A stretch of DNA of 64,000 bases, taken from assembly GCA_024734555.1 (NCBI GenBank), contig JANPWX010000219.1, positions 1,058,154 to 1,122,153 of the forward strand. The letters are read 5' to 3'. Both the position numbers and the translations under genes were made by a program. The notes under the pieces are model-generated. The model was not told the DNA's origin, did no database searches, and worked only from the letters and a program-made list of their open reading frames with translations. Origin of the DNA: Trochalopteron elliotii (lineage: Eukaryota > Chordata > Aves > Passeriformes > Leiothrichidae). Positions 36,201-40,500 of the stretch are shown piece by piece (position 1 is the first letter of the stretch; each line of letters starts with the position of its first letter).

Positions 36201-38991
36201 GGGACAGCCTGGGTGCCCCCCCCCTCTGGAGGGTGCTGGCTCCATGGTGACACCCTTTCTTCCCCATTCCCAGGGCCACTGATGCGGGTGCTGGTGACCA
36301 TCATCGCCCCCATTTACTGGTCCTTGGCTCAGGCCAGTGGGGCAGCCCAGAGTGGTTTCCTGCTCACCCAGGGCTCCTTCCAGCACGAGTCACTGCTGCA
36401 GTTTCCCACAGGTGAGGAGGGGTCTCTGCCAGGAGAGCCTGGTCAGCTTCAGGGAAGCTCAGACTCCATCTCCTCCGTGCACCATCCCTGACACGGGAGT
36501 GGAGCTGTGTGTGGGGGTGCTGTGAGGTGCTGCTCACCGTTCCCCCCTGGCAGGGGAGCTCCTGCGGGTCACCCACCTCGCCCGGGGCGCAGATGGCGCT
36601 GGCGCTCTGCGGCTGGACAGCGTCATCAGCGGCTCCGTGCCGGAGAGCTTTGGCCATGCCGTGGTGCTGCTGCAGGTGCTGGCACTGCCCATTATCCCCA
36701 TGGGACCACGGCTCCCGTGGCAGGAGCATGGGGAGGGTCCAAGGCCTGACCCCCTCCCTGCCTCTCCCCAGGACTTCAGCGAGCGCTACGTGCGGACGGG
36801 TGCGGGGCAGCTCTCCGGGGGCTCAGTGCAGAGCTTCCTGCAGGATGGGCGCCTGGTCCGTGCCCACTGCAATCACACCATCGTGTTCGACCCCGTCGCG
36901 GGGCCACAGCCCCCCCGGGTGCAGCACCTCCGGGCCAGAGCCATCAGAGCCTCCTATGACCCAGCCAAACAGGAGCTTCACTTCCAGCTCCGTGCCTCGC
37001 TCGATGCAGGTAACCAGGGGAGCCCCCAAGATGGGGATGGAGATCTGTTGTAAGTTCTGGGTGTCTGTGAGGGTGCAAAGGCCATGGCCCTGCAGTGACA
37101 TGTCACAGCTTATTCTCTCTGCTCAATCCCCAGGGGCTTATAGAGACCAGTGCCCACAGGGATTCACCCCAGACCCTGGGCAGCTTTACTGCATTGGTAT
37201 GGACCCTTCCCGAGGGGGCATGAGGATGGCAAGGGGAAACCAGTGCCACTTCCCTGTGCCCCCAACCCCGTCCTCTCTCTGCTGCCCAGATGTTGATGAA
37301 TGCACCGAGGAGTCCCATGCTTGCCGCTACAACCAGGTTTGCCAGAACGCCGCCGGGTCCTACCGCTGCTCCTGCCCTCCCGGCTACCGCACGCTGGGCG
37401 TTGGCTGGCCATGCTTGGGTACGAGCTGGGCTCTCAGGGTCACACCTCCCTGTCCTGTTCCAGCCTCAGTTTCCCCCATCCAGCTGCAGCTCCACACCTC
37501 CTTCCTCCCCCAGATGTCAATGAGTGCCTGCAGTTTCCCCCACCGTGTGCCTTCGAGTGCCGCAACCTGCGGGGCTCCTACGAGTGCCTGTGCCCCGCTG
37601 GCAGGACCCTGCTGCCGGGAGGACAGTGCGGCACAGCAGGGATGGAGGGAGGGGACACAACGAGCAGCGTGCCCCGGGACACTCCCCCGCGCCGGCAGGG
37701 GCCGAGCAGCCGCCCGCGGGGACGATCCTTCTACACTCAGCTCGCCCTGCGCCGAGTGGCAAAGGATGCAGGGATGGGTGCCCGGGGCCCGCCCTGCCCC
37801 ACGGGCTACATCAGGAGGAATGGCACCTGCACTGGTGAGCGTGCACTGGAGATGGGTTTTGAAGGGAGTTCAGAGTCTACTTTGTCCCCAAAAGATACCT
37901 CGTGTCCTTCTTGCTGCCCCGTCCACCGCTTTGTTTGTGCCTTGTGGTCTTTGCTGTGCTGGGAAGGGGAGGTGAGAGCCAGGTTGGCCCAAGGCAGTGG
38001 CACCAGAGGGGACTGATCCTTCCCCTCTTGCCTTCACCCCTCCTGTCCCACAGATCTCGACGAGTGTCAGACACTGAACCAGTGCCAGCACGAGTGCAGG
38101 AACATCCTGGGCAGCTACAGCTGCCTCTGCCCCACTGGCTACCGGCTGCTGTCCAACGGGAAGACCTGCCACGGTCAGTGCAGGGGTGTCCCGTCCCCAT
38201 GGTGCCCTGGGTGCCATCTTTTTGAGGCTGCAAGTCTTTCTCCTTCCTTAGGAGTGTTGTTGTCAGCCTCAGCTCTCCATAGTGCTCATGTCTCACTGCC
38301 TCAGTGTCCAGGCAGATGTGGGAGGGTGAGGGAGCTGGGGGTTGGGCTCCCCTCCCAGCCATGGGCACCCCAGCACCCTCAGACCTGTCCCCTCTCTCCC
38401 TGCAGACGTGGATGAGTGCAAAGAGGGCACAATCCAGTGTGGCTCGAACCAGATGTGCTTTAACACCCGTGGAGGCGCCCAGTGCATGGATGTGCCGTGC
38501 CCAGCTGGCTACCGGAGAGGCTCCAGCCCAGGGTGAGTCGTGCTGTGGGGCTGGGAGTGCCCATCCCACTCTCCTCCTGTCACCACGACCCCGAGCGTCC
38601 TGTCCACTCTGTGGCACCCACCACATCCCACACTCCCCATCTCTCATGCAGGCTGTGCGTGGGTCGCTGCCCCCCGTTCTGCGGCCCGGCCGGCCCCACG
38701 CTGCAGTACCAGGTGCTCCCGCTGCCCCTCGGCATCGCTGCCCGCCGGGACGTGGTGCACCTCACCCCGGCCACCGCCCTGCGCCACCGCCCCGTCTTCA
38801 GGCTGCTGGAGCAGGACCCCGACAGCCCCTTCGCCCTCCGCACCGAGCAGGGCCAGGGCATCATCTCCACCCTGCGGCCGCTGCGGGAGCCCGGCACACA
38901 CCGGCTCAAGGTGCAGGCGCTGCTCCCAGACGGGCAGCGAGCACCGAGCATCTTCCTCCTCCTCATCTCCGTCTCCCCCTACCCTTACTGA
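6311..38991 (+). CDS. HMCN2: Hemicentin-2, secreted matrix protein (79 coding exons joined)
   Basis: Giant secreted extracellular-matrix protein of the hemicentin/fibulin family, known for roles at basement membranes and tissue junctions. Joined coding exons total 12,195 nt, about 4,064 residues and a TGA at 38989. Order: signal peptide, VWA (about 27-200), hemicentin linker (to 418), 33 Ig domains (419-3482), G2F (3483-3698), EGF-like modules (3699-3952), fibulin-type C-terminus ending in a PYPY-like tail. Nearly every Ig domain starts and ends at a phase-1 intron, and all joins keep one frame. The ATG at 6311 follows an in-frame stop at 6296 and starts a good signal peptide. The human protein is about 5,000 residues, so this one is short. 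HMCN2 rather than HMCN1 is inferred from the ASS1 neighbour and the absence of TSP1 repeats. Introns are mostly 80-600 bases; I saw nothing notable in those not listed separately. Confidence 0.93.
6540..7460. other. HMCN2: HMCN2 intron 1
   Basis: GT at 6540 and AG at 7459. No exon, repeat or RNA gene recognised; an isolated AATAAA near 6905 is inside the intron and has no support as a 3' end. Confidence 0.8.
7532..8431. other. HMCN2: HMCN2 intron 2
   Basis: GT at 7532 and AG at 8430. An AT-rich patch sits at 7865-7925. Nothing else recognised. Confidence 0.8.
8970..9041. repeat. 36-bp direct duplication in HMCN2 intron 4
   Basis: Two near-identical 36-base copies starting at 8970 and 9006, sharing the core ggggagatccaggttta. 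The second copy runs up to the pyrimidine tract of exon 5, so it could have altered the branch-point region. Confidence 0.7.
9561..10382 (+). CDS. HMCN2: HMCN2 exons 6-8: hemicentin linker between VWA and Ig array
   Basis: Exons 9561-9667, 9895-10015 and 10110-10382 (about residues 252-418). Family marks include [15 protein letters not shown] in exon 7 and a long exon 8 with two N-x-S/T sites (NCT, NTS). This region is characteristic of hemicentins and has no Ig cysteine-tryptophan pattern. Confidence 0.9.
10532..11050 (+). CDS. HMCN2: HMCN2 Ig domain 1
   Basis: Exons 10532-10676 and 10929-11050, residues 419-507, internal intron phase 2. First cysteine in LISCSAW, second in DEGFYECTA. The core tryptophan is not in the usual WxKDG setting. 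Confidence 0.88.
11085..11425. repeat. Degenerate C-rich minisatellite in HMCN2 intron 10
   Basis: Short diverged units built from tcccagt, tcccaat and accagt words fill most of the intron. The word tcccagtataaaccag recurs at 11201, 11233 and 11304. No coding meaning. Confidence 0.85.
11468..11740 (+). CDS. HMCN2: HMCN2 Ig domain 2
   Basis: Single 273-base exon, residues 508-598. Cysteines in VIMSCVVLG and GLYECVAQS, tryptophan in NLTWSWDG. One of four Ig domains in the gene encoded by one uninterrupted exon. Confidence 0.93.
11840..12678 (+). CDS. HMCN2: HMCN2 Ig domain 3
   Basis: Exons 11840-11981 and 12551-12678, residues 599-688, internal intron phase 2 (569 bases, nothing seen in it). 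Cysteines in LRLNCTAGG and NYSCHAS, tryptophan in HTSWKRWG. Confidence 0.92.
12701..12778. repeat. 45-bp tandem duplication in HMCN2 intron 13
   Basis: The word cagcacactgggaatggggc starts at 12701 and again at 12746, followed in both by ctgtgtgtgat. A related cagcacactgggctggg lies in the exon just upstream, so the unit may derive from exon 13. Confidence 0.75.
12884..13278 (+). CDS. HMCN2: HMCN2 Ig domain 4
   Basis: Exons 12884-12997 and 13129-13278, residues 689-776, internal intron phase 1 directly after the tryptophan motif IVWYK. Cysteines in LECWVSG and LYGCHAL. Confidence 0.92.
13279..13922. other. HMCN2: HMCN2 intron 15
   Basis: 644 bases, GT at 13279 and AG at 13921. No exon, repeat or RNA gene recognised. 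Confidence 0.8.
13923..14415 (+). CDS. HMCN2: HMCN2 Ig domain 5
   Basis: Exons 13923-14117 and 14320-14415, residues 777-873, internal intron phase 1. Cysteines in SLLCRVEG and IYICEAQN, tryptophan in QVTWSRQ. Confidence 0.9.
14763..15310 (+). CDS. HMCN2: HMCN2 Ig domain 6
   Basis: Exons 14763-14890 and 15166-15310, residues 874-964, internal intron phase 0 after KDGQR. Cysteines in LPCVILAG and TFTCEVTN. The first acceptor is a tandem AAGCAG: using the second AG moves the start to 14766 and drops one alanine without breaking the frame. Confidence 0.9.
15417..15925 (+). CDS. HMCN2: HMCN2 Ig domain 7
   Basis: Exons 15417-15529 and 15769-15925, residues 965-1054, internal intron phase 0 after TVTWAK. 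Cysteines in TLWCNATG and TYFCTATN. Confidence 0.92.
16096..17646 (+). CDS. HMCN2: HMCN2 Ig domain 8
   Basis: Exons 16096-16258 and 17519-17646, residues 1055-1151, split by a long phase-2 intron. Cysteines in LPCEVQGF and LYTCTATN, tryptophan in LVVWSRE. The acceptor at 17518 follows a good C-rich tract. Confidence 0.9.
16259..17518. other. HMCN2: HMCN2 intron 22, longest in the gene
   Basis: 1,260 bases inside Ig domain 8. An AT-richer patch at 16770-16930 differs from the surrounding GC-rich sequence and may be an old insertion, but I cannot name it. No skipped Ig exon found. Confidence 0.75.
17786..18313 (+). CDS. HMCN2: HMCN2 Ig domain 9
   Basis: Exons 17786-17894 and 18144-18313, residues 1152-1244, internal intron phase 2 just before WLKDG. 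Cysteines in RIHCHAVG and LYICQGSN. Confidence 0.92.
18754..18868 (+). pseudogene. Possible decayed Ig-type exon in HMCN2 intron 25
   Basis: An acceptor (cag at 18751-18753) is followed in the expected phase by [17 protein letters not shown], which resembles the N-terminal half of a hemicentin Ig domain. After that the frame loses the cysteine and tryptophan pattern; the neighbouring frame shows [13 protein letters not shown], which is weakly Ig-like. No good donor or partner exon is present. It may be a frameshifted remnant of a lost Ig repeat, or chance. Confidence 0.3.
18872..19245 (+). CDS. HMCN2: HMCN2 Ig domain 10
   Basis: Exons 18872-18967 and 19069-19245, residues 1245-1335, internal intron phase 1 just before ITWYK. 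Cysteines in LECLASG and YRCVASS. Confidence 0.92.
19246..20300. other. HMCN2: HMCN2 intron 27
   Basis: 1,055 bases. T-rich patch at 19850-19905; otherwise unremarkable. I looked for skipped phase-1 Ig exons and saw none. Confidence 0.75.
20301..20745 (+). CDS. HMCN2: HMCN2 Ig domain 11
   Basis: Exons 20301-20420 and 20584-20745, residues 1336-1429, internal intron phase 1 inside the SWWKDG motif. Cysteines in LACECHG and YICECRN; both cysteines have an extra cysteine two residues away. Confidence 0.92.
20954..21235 (+). CDS. HMCN2: HMCN2 Ig domain 12
   Basis: Single 282-base exon, residues 1430-1523. Cysteines in VLDCEAMG and YTCLVAK, tryptophan in WVTWVKD. Confidence 0.93.
21236..21817. 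other. HMCN2: HMCN2 intron 30
   Basis: 582 bases. Contains an open stretch at 21428-21594 with a fair acceptor and a GTAAGT donor; its end phase does not fit the next exon, so I left it out of the gene. An A-run lies at 21719-21727. Confidence 0.7.
21818..22263 (+). CDS. HMCN2: HMCN2 Ig domain 13
   Basis: Exons 21818-21985 and 22150-22263, residues 1524-1617, internal intron phase 1 with a non-standard gtcaga donor. Cysteines in TLTCEPTG and YSCLASN, tryptophan in TVTWFRDG. Confidence 0.88.
22439..23217 (+). CDS. HMCN2: HMCN2 Ig domain 14
   Basis: Exons 22439-22525 and 23032-23217, residues 1618-1708, internal intron phase 1 just before NPQPKITW (506 bases, nothing seen). Cysteines in WACLASG and YSCVASS. 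The final donor is gtatga. Confidence 0.88.
23614..24261 (+). CDS. HMCN2: HMCN2 Ig domain 15
   Basis: Exons 23614-23781 and 24148-24261, residues 1709-1802, internal intron phase 1. Cysteines in SLVCEALP and YSCIVAN, tryptophan in NITWLKD. Confidence 0.9.
24374..24812 (+). CDS. HMCN2: HMCN2 Ig domain 16
   Basis: Exons 24374-24516 and 24662-24812, residues 1803-1900, internal intron phase 0 after WYKDKQ. Cysteines in LECETWA and YTCVATN. Confidence 0.92.
25031..25605 (+). CDS. HMCN2: HMCN2 Ig domain 17
   Basis: Exons 25031-25249 and 25492-25605, residues 1901-2011. At about 111 residues it is the longest Ig repeat here, because of an acidic insertion (REEDQDGE) before the first cysteine. Cysteines in LYCDTSA and YTCEAAN, tryptophan in QLTWYKDG. 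Confidence 0.92.
25671..26128 (+). CDS. HMCN2: HMCN2 Ig domain 18
   Basis: Exons 25671-25858 and 26032-26128, residues 2012-2106, internal intron phase 0 near the last strands. Cysteines in FECEATG and YTCMAEN, tryptophan in TMSWLWN. Confidence 0.92.
26378..27034 (+). CDS. HMCN2: HMCN2 Ig domain 19
   Basis: Exons 26378-26539 and 26921-27034, residues 2107-2198, internal intron phase 1. Cysteines in SLVCDIRS and YTCMALN, tryptophan in EITWYKDG. The acceptor at 26377 has a weak pyrimidine tract and an alternative AG lies upstream near 26282, so the first residues are less certain. A donor at 26516 is also possible; the one at 26540 gives the better domain. Confidence 0.82.
27144..27899 (+). 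CDS. HMCN2: HMCN2 Ig domain 20
   Basis: Exons 27144-27275 and 27756-27899, residues 2199-2290, internal intron phase 1 (480 bases, nothing seen). Cysteines in VLTCQVPG and YTCLARG, tryptophan in TVTWLKDG. Confidence 0.9.
27997..28598 (+). CDS. HMCN2: HMCN2 Ig domain 21
   Basis: Exons 27997-28156 and 28474-28598, residues 2291-2385, internal intron phase 2. Cysteines in LECRAEG and YTCLARN, tryptophan in HISWLKDG. The first exon follows a short cct/tcc microsatellite. Confidence 0.92.
28684..29135 (+). CDS. HMCN2: HMCN2 Ig domain 22
   Basis: Exons 28684-28867 and 29038-29135, residues 2386-2479, internal intron phase 2. Cysteines in LECWARG and YTCIVSS, tryptophan in HVSWLKDG. Confidence 0.92.
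29409..29681 (+). CDS. HMCN2: HMCN2 Ig domain 23
   Basis: Single 273-base exon, residues 2480-2570. Cysteines in TFTCEATG and YSCLVVN, tryptophan in SVTWLKNG. Confidence 0.93.
29780..30127 (+). CDS. HMCN2: HMCN2 Ig domain 24
   Basis: Exons 29780-29970 and 30046-30127, residues 2571-2661, internal intron phase 0 just before VADAGLYTC. Cysteine one in LRCVVTG, tryptophan in TVTWEKDG. The internal intron is only 75 bases. Confidence 0.92.
30349..30759 (+). CDS. HMCN2: HMCN2 Ig domain 25
   Basis: Exons 30349-30485 and 30609-30759, residues 2662-2757, internal intron phase 0. Cysteines in LECPEGA and YSCRASR, tryptophan in NIEWHREG. The second half is CpG-rich. Confidence 0.92.
30769..30798. repeat. 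(CCCTG)n microsatellite
   Basis: About six copies of the 5-base unit ccctg in HMCN2 intron 55. Confidence 0.9.
30968..31491 (+). CDS. HMCN2: HMCN2 Ig domain 26
   Basis: Exons 30968-31115 and 31364-31491, residues 2758-2849, internal intron phase 2. Cysteines in VLPCLAEG and YLCMASS, tryptophan in RVTWRKDG. Confidence 0.92.
31619..32025 (+). CDS. HMCN2: HMCN2 Ig domain 27
   Basis: Exons 31619-31775 and 31904-32025, residues 2850-2942, internal intron phase 2. Cysteines in LGCEAWG and FECIATN, tryptophan in HIRWEKDG. Confidence 0.92.
32260..32619 (+). CDS. HMCN2: HMCN2 Ig domain 28
   Basis: Exons 32260-32424 and 32512-32619, residues 2943-3033, internal intron phase 1 and only 87 bases. Cysteines in VLTCYASG and YTCTARS, tryptophan in TVSWSKEG. 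Confidence 0.92.
32697..33225 (+). CDS. HMCN2: HMCN2 Ig domain 29
   Basis: Exons 32697-32831 and 33091-33225, residues 3034-3123, internal intron phase 1. Cysteines in VLSCEATG and YLCMARN, tryptophan in EVTWQKDG. Two N-linked sites are possible (NTS, NPS is blocked by proline). Confidence 0.92.
33344..33904 (+). CDS. HMCN2: HMCN2 Ig domain 30
   Basis: Exon 33344-33528 plus the first part of exon 33827-34040, residues about 3124-3211, internal intron phase 0. Cysteines in LLPCAARG and YSCTAVN, tryptophan in RVSWSREG. The domain ends inside the exon; there is no intron at its C-terminal boundary. Confidence 0.92.
33905..34340 (+). CDS. HMCN2: HMCN2 Ig domain 31
   Basis: Second part of exon 33827-34040 plus exon 34206-34340, residues about 3212-3301, internal intron phase 1. 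Cysteines in LVCAAVG and YVCHAEN, tryptophan in RVSWMTNG. The start coordinate is the approximate domain boundary within the shared exon. Confidence 0.9.
34411..34770 (+). CDS. HMCN2: HMCN2 Ig domain 32
   Basis: Exons 34411-34601 and 34689-34770, residues 3302-3392, internal intron phase 0 just before STDVGQYQC. First cysteine in LLDCRAQG, tryptophan in LIRWSKDG. Confidence 0.92.
34896..35165 (+). CDS. HMCN2: HMCN2 Ig domain 33 (last)
   Basis: Single 270-base exon, residues 3393-3482. Cysteines in LLHCVVSG and YSCLARN, tryptophan in SVEWQREG. The next coding exon already belongs to the G2F domain. Confidence 0.93.
35166..35907. other. HMCN2: HMCN2 intron 69, between Ig array and G2F domain
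   Basis: 742 bases at the place where HMCN1 carries its TSP1 repeats. I saw no TSP1 signature (WSxWS or CSxTC-type words) in any forward frame. An AATAAA at about 35582 is not used as a gene end, because the frame continues downstream. Confidence 0.75.
35908..37009 (+). CDS. HMCN2: HMCN2 G2F (nidogen-type beta-barrel) domain
   Basis: Exons 35908-36057, 36274-36411, 36554-36675 and 36772-37009, residues 3483-3698. Marks shared with hemicentins and nidogens are [15 protein letters not shown], the [17 protein letters not shown] segment and [13 protein letters not shown]. This fold binds matrix partners such as collagen IV and perlecan in nidogen; the partner here is inferred only. Confidence 0.93.
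37134..37196 (+). CDS. HMCN2: HMCN2 exon 74, short cysteine linker
   Basis: 63-base exon, residues 3699-3719, reading [11 protein letters not shown] and ending LYCI. It is the half-EGF-like connector found after G2F in hemicentins; phase 1 at both ends. Confidence 0.85.
37290..37418 (+). CDS. HMCN2: HMCN2 EGF-like module 1 (calcium-binding)
   Basis: Residues 3720-3762. DVDEC opening, N-x-x-C-x-N and [11 protein letters not shown] give the calcium-binding EGF consensus. Phase 1 at both ends. Confidence 0.93.
37514..37834 (+). CDS. HMCN2: HMCN2 EGF-like module 2 with long basic insert
   Basis: Residues 3763-3869. DVNEC and [10 protein letters not shown] mark the EGF part, followed by about 60 residues rich in arginine, proline and serine, then [13 protein letters not shown] comparable long insert after this module exists in HMCN1, so it is a family trait and not an intron-retention artefact. 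Confidence 0.92.
38054..38173 (+). CDS. HMCN2: HMCN2 EGF-like module 3 (calcium-binding)
   Basis: Residues 3870-3909. DLDEC opening and [11 protein letters not shown]. Donor is gtcagt. Confidence 0.93.
38406..38532 (+). CDS. HMCN2: HMCN2 EGF-like module 4
   Basis: Residues 3910-3952. DVDEC opening and [13 protein letters not shown], with the shifted cysteine pattern of the last EGF of fibulins. Ends in phase 2, unlike the other EGF exons. Confidence 0.93.
38652..38991 (+). CDS. HMCN2: HMCN2 final exon: fibulin-type C-terminal domain
   Basis: Residues 3952-4064. Starts [11 protein letters not shown], then a beta-rich domain with [18 protein letters not shown], ending SVSPYPY and TGA at 38989-38991. 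The same C-terminal ending (SAYPY-type) closes HMCN1, so the C-terminus looks complete. Confidence 0.94.
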
Positions 38992-39386
38992 CACAGCCCA
39001 GGGACAGGAGGGGACGCAGGGTCATTTCTCCTCCTGTCCCTCCCCACCCCATCAATGGGACACGTGGCTCAGGAAGTGCTGAGCTTGTACCTCTTCTGTC
39101 CCTCCCAGACACCCCCTGGCCTCTCAGCTGTGTTCCATTCACCCAGGGCCGGGCCCTGACTCAGCAGGAGAGTCAGGATCCCGGGGGGGATAAGATGTCC
39201 CACCAACCTTTTGCAATCAGGTCCCAGATCCCAGAACAAACACAGCTCTGGATGGCCTTGGCTGCTATCAGTCCCCAAATGTGGGGGGTGGGAAGGTGAA
39301 CGGGGTGGCAGTGGCCAGAGAGGGTCCCATCAGGGAGGGATTCCCTGGGCTGGGGAGGGTGTGGGGCACCCCAGCATTAACCTTGT

Positions 39387-39392
39387 ATTAAA
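39387..39392 (+). terminator. HMCN2: Candidate HMCN2 poly(A) signal ATTAAA
   Basis: ATTAAA followed by a T-rich run at 39405-39418, about 400 bases after the stop codon. Confidence 0.5.
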
Positions 39393-40056
39393 TTGAAATA
39401 GTCTGTTTGTTTTTTTAAAAATCCACTTGGTTTCTATGCACTCTTATTGATTTATGAAGGTGTTTTGTGGCTAAATATTAGCTGTGCATGAAGGAGGCAG
39501 CTTCCTTCAGTGTGTGGGAGAATTCCCAGGGCTTTGGCCACCTCCGTGCCTGGCCTTGGACCACAAAAGGGAGTTAGTCTGGATGTAGCAATGCCAGAAG
39601 GCCAATGTTCAGCCCTTGAAGGTTCAATCCTGCCCTGGTGTCAAGTCCCTGAAGCAGCAAGAGCAGGATGTGGCCTCTGCACACGGTGAAGATGGAGGCC
39701 ATTCCCAAAACACTGTTTCAGTCCTAGTTGATGTTGTGGGATGTGGTGTGCTGGCCCCAGGAGACCTGAGCCCACAGTCACCAGGGCTGGGCCATAGAGG
39801 CTGATGCTGGCTGTGCACCTTCCATGGTCAGATCCTGTCACTGGAGCTGGCTCTTGCTGCACCTGTCTGAGATTTCCCTAAAAATCTCTGTCCTTTGGGA
39901 TGGAGCTTTCCTGTCCTCCAAAGCCAGGTCTGTTGTGGGTCTGGGGTGCTCTGGGCATGTGGGAAGGGGAAAGGTGAGTTTGGGCCCATGGACAGCCCTC
40001 TGCCCTGTCCCCTCCTGCCCACCCTGACTCCTGCATTGCCTCCTGATGGACGTTCA

Positions 40057-40079
40057 AATAAATCCATAAATTCAATAAA
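40057..40079 (+). terminator. HMCN2: Candidate distal HMCN2 poly(A) signals (two AATAAA)
   Basis: AATAAA at 40057-40062 and 40074-40079, 17 bases apart. Either could end a longer HMCN2 transcript. Confidence 0.45.
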
Positions 40080-40422
40080 TTCTTGCTGGTCCAGGGAGAA
40101 AAGACAGGTGCTGCAGAGCACCACCTCTCCTCTGCCTCCATTTTCCCACTCCTCGGGGGCAGGTGACTCCGTGGAGTCCCCAAGGGGGGATGACACCCGT
40201 GGGTGCTCTGTGGAGGTTGCTGAGGAGGTCAGGAGTGGGGAGCAGCACCCAGAGTGGCCGTGCAGGGGATGGGGCTGGGCACTGGCTCAAACCCGGCTCG
40301 GGGGCAGCTTCTCCCTCCGTTCTGCCGGGCATCCCGCGGGCAGGAGGAGCACAGGGCCTCTCCCGGGGACGGTGCCCAAAGAGGGGACTGTCCTGAGGCG
40401 GCTCCGCCTGCCCACGCCCGGT

Positions 40423-40428
40423 TATAAA
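40423..40428 (+). promoter_or_regulatory. ASS1: ASS1 TATA box
   Basis: TATAAA just downstream of CpG-rich sequence with a CACGCCC-type GC/CACCC box (40409-40418). A GTGAGT donor lies 72 bases downstream at 40501, as expected for a short non-coding first exon. Human ASS1 also has a TATA-type promoter with GC boxes. Confidence 0.75.
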
Positions 40429-40454
40429 GGAGGAGGAGGAGGGGGAGGATGCTC

Positions 40455-40500
40455 CAGGCACCGGACCAGAGCACCGAGGGCAGTCGGACACCGAGACTGT
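40455..40500 (+). other. ASS1: ASS1 exon 1, non-coding (start approximate)
   Basis: Inferred from the TATA box position (start site about 30 bases downstream) and a strong gtgagt donor at 40501. It contains no ATG. The 5' end is an estimate. Confidence 0.6.

Larger units (their letters stand above)
38992..40079 (+). other. HMCN2: HMCN2 3' UTR and gap to ASS1
   Basis: No coding sequence. Two possible transcript ends: ATTAAA at 39387-39392 in an AT-rich stretch, and paired AATAAA signals at 40057 and 40074. The long version would stop about 340 bases before the ASS1 TATA box. Confidence 0.6.

Noticed and set aside
36509..37975. Plus-strand open frame of 488 codons across the HMCN2 G2F/EGF region
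   Set aside because: It reads through introns in a frame that matches real exons only at 37134-37196 and in part of 37290-37418; the spliced frame explains the region.
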